Source: Motiliproteus sp. MSK22-1 | Lineage (GTDB): Bacteria; Pseudomonadota; Gammaproteobacteria; Pseudomonadales; Balneatricaceae | Assembly: GCF_001968815.1 (NCBI RefSeq) | Contig: NZ_MIEQ01000078.1 | Span: 124,001 to 188,000 of the forward strand | Reading direction: 5' to 3' | DNA length: 64,000 nucleotides | Shown: positions 54,306-62,969 of the stretch, piece after piece | How the letters are laid out: each line of letters opens with the position of its first letter | Numbering within the stretch: position 1 is the first letter of the stretch | The notes under the pieces: model-generated | Told to the model about the DNA's origin: nothing | Seen by the model: only the letters and a program-made list of their open reading frames with translations | Databases searched by the model: none | Made by a program: the position numbers and the translations under genes

Positions 54306-55705
54306 TGGCTACAGCAACATTATTTATCGTCCTGTTTGGCTGCATGTTTATGGGCATGCCTATTGCTATCGCTTTAGGTCTGTCCAGTGTCTCTACTATT
54401 TTGTTGTTTTCTAATGATTCTTTGGCTTCTATTTCGCTAAAGCTGTTTGAAGCAACCTCCGAGCACTACACGCTGCTGGCGATTCCATTTTTTATTCTGT
54501 CTTCTTCATTTCTATCCACCGGAGGGGTTGCAAAGCGGCTGATTGACTTTGCCATCGATAGTGTTGGCCATATCAAGGGCGGTCTGGCAATGGCTTCGGT
54601 CATGGCCTGTATGTTGTTTGCGGCGGTATCCGGATCTTCCCCGGCAACAGTTGCAGCCATTGGTACTATCTGTATCGCTGGAATGGTGCGTTCAGGGTAT
54701 CCTCAGGCATTTGCTGCTGGTGTGATTACAACCTCCGGCACTCTTGGCATTCTAATCCCGCCATCGATTGTTATGCTGGTATATGCCGCTGCGACGGAAG
54801 TTTCCGCATCGCGTATGTTTATGGCCGGCTTTGTACCGGGACTGATGATGGGACTGCTGTTGATGGTGGCAATCTATATTGTTGCTCGCATCAAAAATCT
54901 ACCCGCACAGAAGTTTCCCGGGATAGGAAAACTAATGCGCTCAGGCTTTATTGCCCTGGGTGGTCTGATGCTGATCATTATTGTCCTGGGTTCGATCTAC
55001 GGTGGTATTGCGAGCCCGACAGAAGCGGCGGCGGTGGCAGCCGTTTATGGTTATCTGATTTCAGTCATGGGTTATCGCGATATTGGCCCAATTAAAGGCG
55101 CTCCCTGGCGCAAAGAGAATGAAACCCTGGGAGCAGCAGTTATCCGTAATGTCCTGTTAATTGCTTCTGCATTCCCTCGCAGTATCTATTGTAAGGATGT
55201 AAATAAAGTACTGGTGGATTCGGCTAAAGTCAGTTTGATGCTGATGTTTATAATTGCCAATGCAATGCTATTCGCACATGTATTGACTACCGAGCGGATT
55301 CCTCATGCGGTTGCTGAAGCGATTCTACAATGGGGCTTACCGGCCTGGGGATTCCTGATAGTGGTTAACATTTTGTTACTGATTGCCGGTAACTTTATGG
55401 AACCGACTGCCATTTTGCTGATCATGGCTCCTATCCTGTTCCCGATTGCGGTTCAGCTTGGAATCGATCCGATTCACCTGGGCATCATTATGGTGGTTAA
55501 TATGGAAATCGGTATGCTGACACCGCCAGTGGGGCTCAACTTGTTTGTGACAGCGGGTATAACCGGCAGGAATATGATCTGGGTTATTAAGGCTTGCTTG
55601 CCTTGGTTGCTATTACTCTTGTGCTTCCTGGTAATGATTACCTATATCCCATCGATATCGTTGGCCTTACCTGAGTATATTGATTACTTAAAAGGTTATT
55701 CGTAA
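54305..55705 (+). CDS. dctM: TRAP transporter large membrane subunit
   Basis: 466 residues, about 12 hydrophobic helices. Contains GMPIAIALGLSS, AVSGSSPATVAAIGTI, GTLGILIPPSIVMLVYA and MLTPPVGLNLFV, all DctM signatures. The channel moves dicarboxylate with sodium. Slightly longer than many DctM (~430) through a loop around residues 255-300. Followed by a strong terminator. Confidence 0.95.
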   Translation: MATATLFIVLFGCMFMGMPIAIALGLSSVSTILLFSNDSLASISLKLFEATSEHYTLLAIPFFILSSSFLSTGGVAKRLIDFAIDSVGHIKGGLAMASVMACMLFAAVSGSSPATVAAIGTICIAGMVRSGYPQAFAAGVITTSGTLGILIPPSIVMLVYAAATEVSASRMFMAGFVPGLMMGLLLMVAIYIVARIKNLPAQKFPGIGKLMRSGFIALGGLMLIIIVLGSIYGGIASPTEAAAVAAVYGYLISVMGYRDIGPIKGAPWRKENETLGAAVIRNVLLIASAFPRSIYCKDVNKVLVDSAKVSLMLMFIIANAMLFAHVLTTERIPHAVAEAILQWGLPAWGFLIVVNILLLIAGNFMEPTAILLIMAPILFPIAVQLGIDPIHLGIIMVVNMEIGMLTPPVGLNLFVTAGITGRNMIWVIKACLPWLLLLLCFLVMITYIPSISLALPEYIDYLKGYS

Positions 55706-55755
55706 GCCAACTACAGTCTGCTATTAGCCATAATTAGTATGGATTAAAACCCAAA

Positions 55756-55785
55756 AGAGCCACCTGAAGGGTGGCTCTTTTTATT
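55756..55785 (+). terminator. Terminator of dctPQM
   Basis: AGAGCCACC and GGTGGCTCT arms followed by a T run; 50 bases after the dctM stop. Confidence 0.85.
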
Positions 55786-55978
55786 CGTTTTTTTTTCCAT
55801 TTTCAGAATCTGCACTGGCAGAACCATAAGCCAGAAAATGCACGTCGCAAATATTGTCTGGTTTTACCGGGTGCCACACTCAGCAATACTTGCTAATCAA
55901 CATGCTGACTTAACCGTTGTCGTGCAATCGTATTTGGTATGGGACTTTCGGCAGCATCTTCGGCTCTTTGCTGAAATA

Positions 55979-56179
55979 TCAGTGCCTTCGTTTGGAAGCC
56001 AGATAAGCCTGATGTGATCCTGATATTTCTCTAATGCCAGTGTATCCCATTGGAATTACAGAAATTTTTCCACCATGCTGCAGGTAAAACTCAGTCTGCT
56101 TGCAAATTGACTCATGAGTCTCCCGCGCAGGTAAGGGTTTTGGCGCCGGGCGATGCCTTAATCTTGCCACCTCTATCAC
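55979..56179 (-). CDS. Small conserved-looking protein (66 aa)
   Basis: Basic 66-residue ORF from ATG 56179. The stretch FYLQHGGKISVIPMGYTGIR recalls the glycine turn seen in small SutA-like regulators (FLxxGGxIxxxPxG). Isolated in a 700-base spacer between dctM and the gene at 56488, with a CACCTC-complement site upstream. Real gene plausible, function unknown. Confidence 0.5.
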   Translation of the reverse strand: MIEVARLRHRPAPKPLPARETHESICKQTEFYLQHGGKISVIPMGYTGIREISGSHQAYLASKRRH

Positions 56180-56487
56180 CTCCTATCAGTTTAAAATGTC
56201 AAAGACAGCAACTTTGATAGCTGCTCTATCCAGGTGAATGCTGTCGTTGTACTTGCCTCTTCGCACAGAAAAGAGGGTGTAAGTATAGGTACAAATAGTG
56301 CTGTATCCTGATGAAACTGAGCGAAGCTGAAAAAACTTCAGCTGATAATGCTAAGTTGAGGAAGTGCCATAGAAGAGAAGGCTTTAGGTTCAAATGATTA
56401 GCTAATAGCCAGAGACAAGAAAATATTCTGGTCTGTTACTTAGTACTTGGATCCTAATGAATTTACTGCATCATTGCCTGCAGTGAG
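56180..56487. other. Intergenic region, nothing recognised
   Basis: About 300 bases between the small ORF and the hypothetical gene at 56488-57291. No ORF, repeat or RNA structure identified. Confidence 0.4.
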
Positions 56488-57291
56488 TTATTGTACCAAG
56501 CGCAATGGAGGAGGGTTGTGGTCCCAGTTAGCGATGCCGCTGACGCGAATAATCTGATAGCTGTTGGCATTATCAAGATGTTCAGATACCCAGCTCTTTA
56601 ATGCTTTTGAGGGAGTACTCTCCTGATCGCCCTGGCGGAAGCGTTTTGTTGTTTCCAGCCATGCTTGAAGTGCAACCCTGAGTTCTTCAGCTTGAAAATC
56701 GTGGGTGCCATTGAGAAGTGCCTGGATTTCAGCAAGGTCTTCAGATAATACTAATGTATCTGACGGGGTTTCATTGGCCGCTGGTTCATTGGGTTTTGGC
56801 ACTGGCTCCGGTGTGACTTCTTCAGCAAAACCTTCTGCGGAAATAAAAGCCAGCTTTCCAGCGTCCCAGCTTTCGCCCCGGGAAATAGCCAACTCATAGT
56901 TATTCATCAAAAAAGAGTGCGCTTCCCGGGTGCTGGCAACCCAGTGACGCAGTTCCAGCTTACTGATTCGAGTCTGAACTGATAGCTGATACTCATCAGT
57001 CAGTTTATTTTGCTGGATCATTTCAGTTTTGTATTGACCATCAGTGGTGGGAATCTTGACCAGAACCTGCTCATTTACAGCACGAAGCTCACCTTGCCTG
57101 AGGCCACTTATAATTTTCTGGTAATAGCGATTTACTGCACTGCTTTCCCAAAAATCCTTGGAACTAAACATGTTGGCACAGTAGCGTTGGACCGGTTTTG
57201 ATTTCGAACTCAGAGCCTGCAGTGAAATTTTGCCAGCCAGCAGTGCGACAGCTTGCTCGATGGTGTATTCAACTGTGTGGTCTAGCGCCAT
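56488..57291 (-). CDS. Hypothetical cytoplasmic protein (267 aa)
   Basis: Full ORF from ATG 57291 to TAA. No signal peptide or membrane helices. Helical N-terminal part, a Pro/Glu/Thr-rich linker (~155-180: EEVTPEPVPKPNEPAANET), then a helical C-terminal domain. Codon use matches the neighbours. Family not recognised. Lies between dctM and an Lrp-type regulator. Confidence 0.7.
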   Translation of the reverse strand: MALDHTVEYTIEQAVALLAGKISLQALSSKSKPVQRYCANMFSSKDFWESSAVNRYYQKIISGLRQGELRAVNEQVLVKIPTTDGQYKTEMIQQNKLTDEYQLSVQTRISKLELRHWVASTREAHSFLMNNYELAISRGESWDAGKLAFISAEGFAEEVTPEPVPKPNEPAANETPSDTLVLSEDLAEIQALLNGTHDFQAEELRVALQAWLETTKRFRQGDQESTPSKALKSWVSEHLDNANSYQIIRVSGIANWDHNPPPLRLVQ

Positions 57292-57415
57292 TGCCTGAGG
57301 TCCTCAGTGATGTTCCAGGAAAAGCGGTACATCTACGTGCTCATCATAAAATTGGTTATATTTTATACTTTAGTCTAGGTGGTTGCATTTGTCTTTGGTC
57401 AAGTGTGAAGGCTCC

Positions 57416-57853
57416 TTAAGGGGAGACTGTTGTCTTGAGTAATGGGGATGAAAGAACAATGGAGCTCTTGGTCTCGCCAAACTCACTTAAGACTTCGATA
57501 AGTGGCTCCAGTTCTTGTACGGAGCTGATTAAAGCACGAATGATAAAAGATCCCTCTCCTGCAATATGATGACATTCGCGAATGGCATCGAGCTGTTCTG
57601 CTTGACTAAGAAGATCCTTGTAACGACTTGCTGGAGTGCTCAAGTGAATAAATACCGTCAGGCCACGTCCCAGCTTGGATTCGTCGATTATCGCTCGATA
57701 GCCTTTAATAATTCCCTGCTCTTCCAGCCGTTTGATTCGTTCCGTGACTGCCGGTAGGGACATGCTGACGGATCGCGCTATTGAAGCATAGCTTGCCCGT
57801 CCATCTTGTTGTAGCTGTGCAAGAATTTTCCAGCTAATTGTATCGAGTTGCAT
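57416..57853 (-). CDS. Lrp/AsnC-family transcriptional regulator
   Basis: 145 residues: N-terminal HTH (LDTISWKILAQLQQDGRASY, then RSVSMSLPAVTERIKRLEEQ) and a RAM ligand domain (HLSTPASRYKDLL, HHIAGEGSFIIRAL). Responds to amino acids. Divergent from the LysE exporter gene, which it most likely controls. Confidence 0.92.
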   Translation of the reverse strand: MQLDTISWKILAQLQQDGRASYASIARSVSMSLPAVTERIKRLEEQGIIKGYRAIIDESKLGRGLTVFIHLSTPASRYKDLLSQAEQLDAIRECHHIAGEGSFIIRALISSVQELEPLIEVLSEFGETKSSIVLSSPLLKTTVSP

Positions 57854-58037
57854 AATACTAAAGCCTTTTGAAGATTTTTTTAGTTATTCACAAATAAACC
57901 TTGGGATATTCATAGTCATTATCTATTAATAATCTTTCCCCGTCCTAATAGCATATGCCTAGGTTTGAAGGGCATAGAGTCTCGTTAACTGATCTTTCAG
58001 ATCTTAACAATAGGTAAATCAGTGATAGGAGATAGTG

Positions 58038-58652
58038 ATGATGGTGGAGCTGGTGAGCAAAGGAGTGATTATCGGGTTTTCTGTAGCGGCTCCGGTCGGA
58101 CCTATTGGAGTTCTGTGTTTTCAGCGGTCATTATCGAGAGGCTGGCTCCAGGGAGTGGTGGCAGGCTTGGGAGCAGCCTGTGCCGACGCCTTTTATGGCG
58201 GTATCGCTGCATTGGGGCTTGTCTCTGTCATTGAGTGGCTAACGCCGCTGGAGTCAGCGCTTAAATTATTTGGAGCAGTCTTTCTTTGTTATCTGGGAAT
58301 AAAGACCTTGTGCCGCTCTACAGTTGAATCCTCATCAAGAGTGTCTGAATCTGCGTTGTCGAGGTCAGGTTCTGTGGGAGGTTTTTTTATGACCTTTGGT
58401 TTGACACTAACCAATCCAATGACGATTTTGGCATTTTTAGCGATATTTGCCAGTCTGGGAATGAAAGGGCAAGCATCGACACAGCCTTGGTGGTTAGTTG
58501 CGGGTGTCTTTTTGGGATCTGCCGCCTGGTGGTTAGTGCTTAGTACTTTAGCGATGGGAGTTAAGTATCATCTAAGCAGTCAGTACCTTACACATATTAA
58601 CCGTTTGTCAGGAATAATACTGATTGGTTTTGCCTTATGGGTATTGTTTTAA
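58038..58652 (+). CDS. LysE/RhtB-family amino acid exporter
   Basis: 204 residues from ATG 58038 with AGGAGA upstream. Six membrane helices; GFSVAAPVGPIGVLCFQRSL near the N-terminus is the family signature, with GAACADAFYGGIAALGL and FGLTLTNPMTILAFLAIFAS later. Exports amino acids; paired divergently with the Lrp-type regulator as in classic LysE/LysG systems. Confidence 0.92.
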   Translation: MMVELVSKGVIIGFSVAAPVGPIGVLCFQRSLSRGWLQGVVAGLGAACADAFYGGIAALGLVSVIEWLTPLESALKLFGAVFLCYLGIKTLCRSTVESSSRVSESALSRSGSVGGFFMTFGLTLTNPMTILAFLAIFASLGMKGQASTQPWWLVAGVFLGSAAWWLVLSTLAMGVKYHLSSQYLTHINRLSGIILIGFALWVLF

Positions 58653-58667
58653 CCCATGGTCTCTTCA

Positions 58668-59177
58668 TTACATCTGATGATCTATCCTGAGTTCTAACGT
58701 TTTTGGAGCCTCCAGAGCCAGCAATTTGGCTTTAGTGTGCAGACCTGCAGCGAACCCCGTTAACTTTCCGTTGGCTCCAACCACCCGATGGCAGGGTATC
58801 AGGATCATAAGGGGATTCCGGCCGATGGCGGCAGCAACGGCTCGAGTAGCAGAAGGTTTTCCAATAGCGCTTGCCAGTTGACCGTATTGTGCGATCTCAC
58901 CGTAGGTTATTTGTTGGAGGGCATGCCATACACGTTGTTGAAAAGCCGTACCCTGTGGTGCCAGAGGCAAGTCAAAATCAGTACGGGAACCTTGACAATA
59001 GTCTTCCAGCTGCTGTTTGAGTTTTGTGAACAGCGGCAAGTTTGGAGCTTCCTGCCAATTGTCAGCTATTTCTGCCTGGTGTTTTTGCCCTTCCAAATAA
59101 AGACCACTCAGATATCCGTCCGTAGCTACCGCAATCAGGGTACCCAGTTCGCACTGCCATTGAGTCCATTGAGTCAT
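58668..59177 (-). CDS. ogt: Methylated-DNA-protein cysteine methyltransferase
   Basis: 169 residues from ATG 59177, which avoids an overlap with the next gene. Active-site motif LIPCHRVVGANGKLTGFAAG (methyl-accepting Cys) and the HTH segment TYGEIAQYGQLASAIGKPSA. Repairs O6-methylguanine by self-methylation. Immediately downstream of the AlkA-like gene, forming an alkylation-repair pair. Confidence 0.95.
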   Translation of the reverse strand: MTQWTQWQCELGTLIAVATDGYLSGLYLEGQKHQAEIADNWQEAPNLPLFTKLKQQLEDYCQGSRTDFDLPLAPQGTAFQQRVWHALQQITYGEIAQYGQLASAIGKPSATRAVAAAIGRNPLMILIPCHRVVGANGKLTGFAAGLHTKAKLLALEAPKTLELRIDHQM

Positions 59178-59191
59178 CGTATTTCCTTGAT

Positions 59192-60649
59192 TTACTGTTT
59201 CTCTGATAATTCCGCCCATAGATGCATGACCGCGTAGGCGCGCCATGGGCGCCATTGCTCGGCGAGTTCCTGTAACTCTTTGGGACGCTTCACCCCCAGG
59301 GCTTTGATTATTCCCAAATCACTGTCCGGGAAGGCGTCAGGCCAGGAGAGTGCCCGCATGGCGATATACTGTGCGGTCCAGGGACCAATGCCGGGAATGA
59401 TCTGGAGCTTCTGGATTGTTTCTTCAATATCGAATGTCCGGTTCAGGCATAATTCACCTGAATCAACCGCTTGAGCAAGGGCTACAATCGTATTGGCGCG
59501 TTTACCGACAATACCCAGCTCCTTTATTTTTGTAGGGCTTGCCTGGCTCAGGCAGCGGGCGCTAGGAAATACCTGGTTTAATTCTTCAAAAGGTGTTTCT
59601 AACGATTTGCCGAACGTGGAGGCAATTCGTCCTGCCAGCGTATGAGCGGCTTTTACACTGACTTGTTGGCCTACAATGGCTCTGATGGCCATCTCAAAAC
59701 TATCGAAGGCTCCCGGTAGCCTCAACCCTGGACGAGAGGCCGCCAGTTCACCCAGATGCAGGCTAATCGGTTCTGGATTGCAATCAAGATCAAAAACCTG
59801 ACGAATGCGATTTAATATTGTTGCAATAGCTGGAGCAAGACCATGATTGAGGACCAGTTTTAAGCAATTCCGTTCCGGCAGACTACTGATGGAGATCCAA
59901 CCCGAAAGGCTTTCTTTGCCATGCTTTAAGCAGACGGTGCGGCGATAGTTCTGACCATCAGCTGCAGACTCCACTCCAGCGATAGAGCGCTGATTTAAAA
60001 AGCTAATGAGTCGGGGCCAGTCGAAAGGAGGTCGATAGCTCAGCGTGAATTGAAGCCTGTCCGATGTCTGTAGCGAGTTTGGTTGCCGCTTGCGAGCTTT
60101 TCTGAGGGATGAAGGGGTTAGCTGATAATGGTTCTTAAACTGTTCGTTAAATCGTCTCAGACTCGAAAATCCAGCGTTCATGGCAACTTCCGTCATCGAT
60201 AGATCCGTGTCGGTGAGCAGTCGCTTGGCCAGCAGTAGTCGCTGGGTCTGGGCATAGCGCTGTGGTGACACGCCATAGACACTGTTAAAGCTGCGCCTTA
60301 GGTGCCTGTCTGAAACCGCCAGTGTTTGAGCTAATTCGGTTAGGGGAGTATCCGTCAGGGCTCCTTCTTCTATCATTTGAGCGGCTATATTGGCCAAACG
60401 CTTACTCGCATCGATACTGGCATTTCCTGGGGCAAGTTCGGGTCGGCACTTCATGCAGGGACGATAGCCATCAGATTCGGCTGCAGAGGCTGATCCGTAA
60501 AATTGACAATTTTCTGGTTTGGGAATACGTGCGGGGCAAACCGGACGACAGTAAATACCCGTCGAAGATACAGCCACAAAAAAATGGCCGTCAAAGCGGG
60601 TATCCTGTGCCTTTAAGGCATTGTAACAAAGCTCATGGTTTTCGATCAT
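59192..60649 (-). CDS. Ada-AraC-AlkA fusion, 3-methyladenine DNA glycosylase
   Basis: 485 residues in three parts. An Ada-type zinc domain (~1-75: TGIYCRPVCPARIPKPENC, YRPCMKCRPELAP) is followed by an AraC-type HTH (~85-185: LAQTLAVSDRHLRRSFNSVY). The C-terminal AlkA glycosylase has a helix-hairpin-helix IIPGIGPWTAQYIAMRAL and catalytic Asp in FPDSDLGIIKAL. It removes alkylated bases and can sense phosphotriester damage through the Ada Cys, then activate repair genes such as ogt just downstream. Confidence 0.93.
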   Translation of the reverse strand: MIENHELCYNALKAQDTRFDGHFFVAVSSTGIYCRPVCPARIPKPENCQFYGSASAAESDGYRPCMKCRPELAPGNASIDASKRLANIAAQMIEEGALTDTPLTELAQTLAVSDRHLRRSFNSVYGVSPQRYAQTQRLLLAKRLLTDTDLSMTEVAMNAGFSSLRRFNEQFKNHYQLTPSSLRKARKRQPNSLQTSDRLQFTLSYRPPFDWPRLISFLNQRSIAGVESAADGQNYRRTVCLKHGKESLSGWISISSLPERNCLKLVLNHGLAPAIATILNRIRQVFDLDCNPEPISLHLGELAASRPGLRLPGAFDSFEMAIRAIVGQQVSVKAAHTLAGRIASTFGKSLETPFEELNQVFPSARCLSQASPTKIKELGIVGKRANTIVALAQAVDSGELCLNRTFDIEETIQKLQIIPGIGPWTAQYIAMRALSWPDAFPDSDLGIIKALGVKRPKELQELAEQWRPWRAYAVMHLWAELSEKQ

Positions 60650-60948
60650 GGAGCAACTATAAGCCTATTTAGAGGAGGCTACTCGCGATTATCGGACATG
60701 ATAATTGACAATCTTTACCCTTTGCCTGTTTTTAGCCCTAAGTTGTCTTGACGAATGAACAATAACTCGCCATCTTAGCGGCAACTATTATCAGGTGATC
60801 GGTTGTAAGCAGCTATCTGGCAATATCTCTGGTAGATTTTTGTTAGAGAGTATCAGCGGACCTTAAGTTTATTGACCAAGTCGTTAGCCACTGTTGCTAT
60901 AATAACAGAGCTATAGAGGGTCCATCGATAAGTACCTGGGTGTAATTT

Positions 60949-62484
60949 TTGATCAAATCATCTCTTAAAAATCTTGCAAAACCGCTCCGCTCAATCAGTG
61001 TGTTGTTCTGTTTATTGATGTTTTCTGTAATTGCCTACGGAGAGGGTATGCTGCGGGTGGGTATTTACCAGAATTCACCCGGTGTATTTTATGATGATAC
61101 CGGTCGGGTCCAGGGTTTCTATATTGATATATTGGAATATGCTGCCAAGTCAGAAGGTTGGGAACTTCATTATGTAAAGAATACTTGGCCAAAACTGATT
61201 GAACTACTGGAAAGTGGTGAAATCGACATGATCGCCGGCATGGCGTACAGCGAAGAGCGGGATAAGCTTTATGACTTTACCTCTGAGCCGGTCTTTATCA
61301 ACTGGGGGCAAGTCTATGTTCAGAATGAGGACATACAGTCGATACTTGACCTGAGAGATAAAACGGTTGTTGGCCTCAGGCAAGATATCTATAGCATCAG
61401 CTTTCAACAGTTACTGAAGCAATTCAGGGTTCCCGCGAATTTTATTGAGGTGAATAGCTATGCCGATGTAATGAGGTTTGTGGAGAACGGTATCGCTGAT
61501 GCAGGGATTACTTCGCGTTCCAATGGAAAGTTACTGGAGCCGCAGTTCCAGCTTTATCGCAGTCCTATCATCTGCTGTTCAAAGGAAGTCCATTACTCGA
61601 CCCTTGAAGGCCAGGGAAAAGAATTTCTTGATGGCTTAAATCGACAACTTAAAGCCCTTAAGAAAAACAGCAGCTCCTTCTACTTTAAATCGCTGGACTA
61701 TTGGTATGGTCAAGAGCGAACGACGTCTATACCCGACTGGCTTGTCGTTGTGCTGGGAGGTTCATTGTTTGTGTTGCTGGTGCTGTTGGGGGGGGTCGTT
61801 ATTCTACGTCAGCAAGTGCGTGAACGTACCGCTAAGCTGGAAGAGGCACAGACTTTTCTGGAAAGCCGTGTAGAGCAACGCACAGCGGAGCTGTATGAGA
61901 TGAATCAACAGCTGAAAACTGAAATTCATGATCATCGTGAAACTCAGAAAAAGCTTCAGCATATGGTTCGACACGATCCATTAACGGGGCTGCCTAACCG
62001 GCGTTGGTTTGCAGAGCATCTGCTGGAAGATATCAAACGAGCCAAACGAACTCAGCGTCAGCTTGCCGTTTTGTTTCTGGATCTGGATGGATTTAAAGAG
62101 ACTAACGATAGCTATGGTCATGACCTGGGTGACCTGGTACTGATCGGAGCAGCGGAACGAATCCGAGAGTGTTTACGAGCGACAGATAAACTGGCTCGCT
62201 TGGGAGGGGATGAGTTTATCGTCATCTTACCGGAAATCAGAGTACTGGAAGCGGCCACCATCGTAGCAGATAAAATTCTTGCTCGCTTTGCTGATCCTTT
62301 TCAGTTTGATGAGTGTAGCTGTGTTATTGGTGTCAGCATTGGTATCAGTTTATTTCCAGACCATGGCGAGGAGCCTGAGATACTGCTGAATCATGCAGAC
62401 CATGCGATGTATGCTTCAAAAAATGCAGGTCGTAATCGCTTCACCGTTTACAGTGATAAGGGTCTTAGTCGCGGTATCGGTTGA
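60949..62484 (+). CDS. Periplasmic-sensor diguanylate cyclase
   Basis: 511 residues from TTG 60949 (no ATG in a suitable place). Signal/anchor (VLFCLLMFSVIAYG), a type-3 solute-binding sensor (~30-265: VGIYQNSPGVFYDDTGRVQG), membrane helix (~268-292), coiled coil, and a GGDEF domain: HDPLTGLPNRRWFAEHL, LFLDLDGFKETND and LARLGGDEFIVILPE with intact GGDEF, so it should make cyclic di-GMP. The sensor suggests it responds to a small polar compound. Confidence 0.92.
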   Translation: MIKSSLKNLAKPLRSISVLFCLLMFSVIAYGEGMLRVGIYQNSPGVFYDDTGRVQGFYIDILEYAAKSEGWELHYVKNTWPKLIELLESGEIDMIAGMAYSEERDKLYDFTSEPVFINWGQVYVQNEDIQSILDLRDKTVVGLRQDIYSISFQQLLKQFRVPANFIEVNSYADVMRFVENGIADAGITSRSNGKLLEPQFQLYRSPIICCSKEVHYSTLEGQGKEFLDGLNRQLKALKKNSSSFYFKSLDYWYGQERTTSIPDWLVVVLGGSLFVLLVLLGGVVILRQQVRERTAKLEEAQTFLESRVEQRTAELYEMNQQLKTEIHDHRETQKKLQHMVRHDPLTGLPNRRWFAEHLLEDIKRAKRTQRQLAVLFLDLDGFKETNDSYGHDLGDLVLIGAAERIRECLRATDKLARLGGDEFIVILPEIRVLEAATIVADKILARFADPFQFDECSCVIGVSIGISLFPDHGEEPEILLNHADHAMYASKNAGRNRFTVYSDKGLSRGIG

Positions 62485-62602
62485 TCAACGTCAACAAGGC
62501 TGCGGAATAAATAAAAAAACACACCCATCGTCAGAAATTGTTTATAATCGAGTTGTAAAACGGCCACTTATCTTTATAGTGTGGCCTCCAGACAACGACT
62601 TC

Positions 62603-62967
62603 GGGGCTGATGTGGTTTCGACATGGTGCGTATGTCCAGGGTGCATGTCGTGAGCGGTGAGTGATCACGTAAATCAACCTTACCAATGCTTAATTGCAAA
62701 CGACGAAAACTACGCACTAGCAGCTTAATAACCTGTCTAGCGCCCTTCCACCTAAGTATGCCTGTAGACTGGGGCTCGGAAGGTCATCCCATACAGGATC
62801 GCGATGGATACCTTGCCAGGGGTTGAAGCGTTAAAACTAATCTGGCTCGCTCATGAAAATCCTGTCTGTCGGAGTTTCTACGAGTTAATTAAAAGACTAG
62901 ACTAAACATGTAGATCGTTGGTTCGGAAACATTGTGGACGCGGGTTCGAGTCCCGCCAGCTCCACCA
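62603..62967 (+). ncRNA. ssrA: tmRNA
   Basis: Begins GGGGCTGATGTGGTTTCGAC and ends GGTTCGAGTCCCGCCAGCTCCACCA; the ends pair as an alanine-type acceptor stem including the G3-U wobble. The reading frame starts with resume codon GCA at 62696 and encodes ANDENYALAA followed by TAA (62726-62728), the same tag as E. coli. Rescues stalled ribosomes. Its 3' end is a classic integration site and a mobile element begins immediately after it. Confidence 0.97.
62696..62728 (+). other. tmRNA tag-peptide reading frame
   Basis: GCA AAC GAC GAA AAC TAC GCA CTA GCA GCT TAA encodes the degradation tag ANDENYALAA. Confidence 0.95.
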
Positions 62968-62969
62968 CA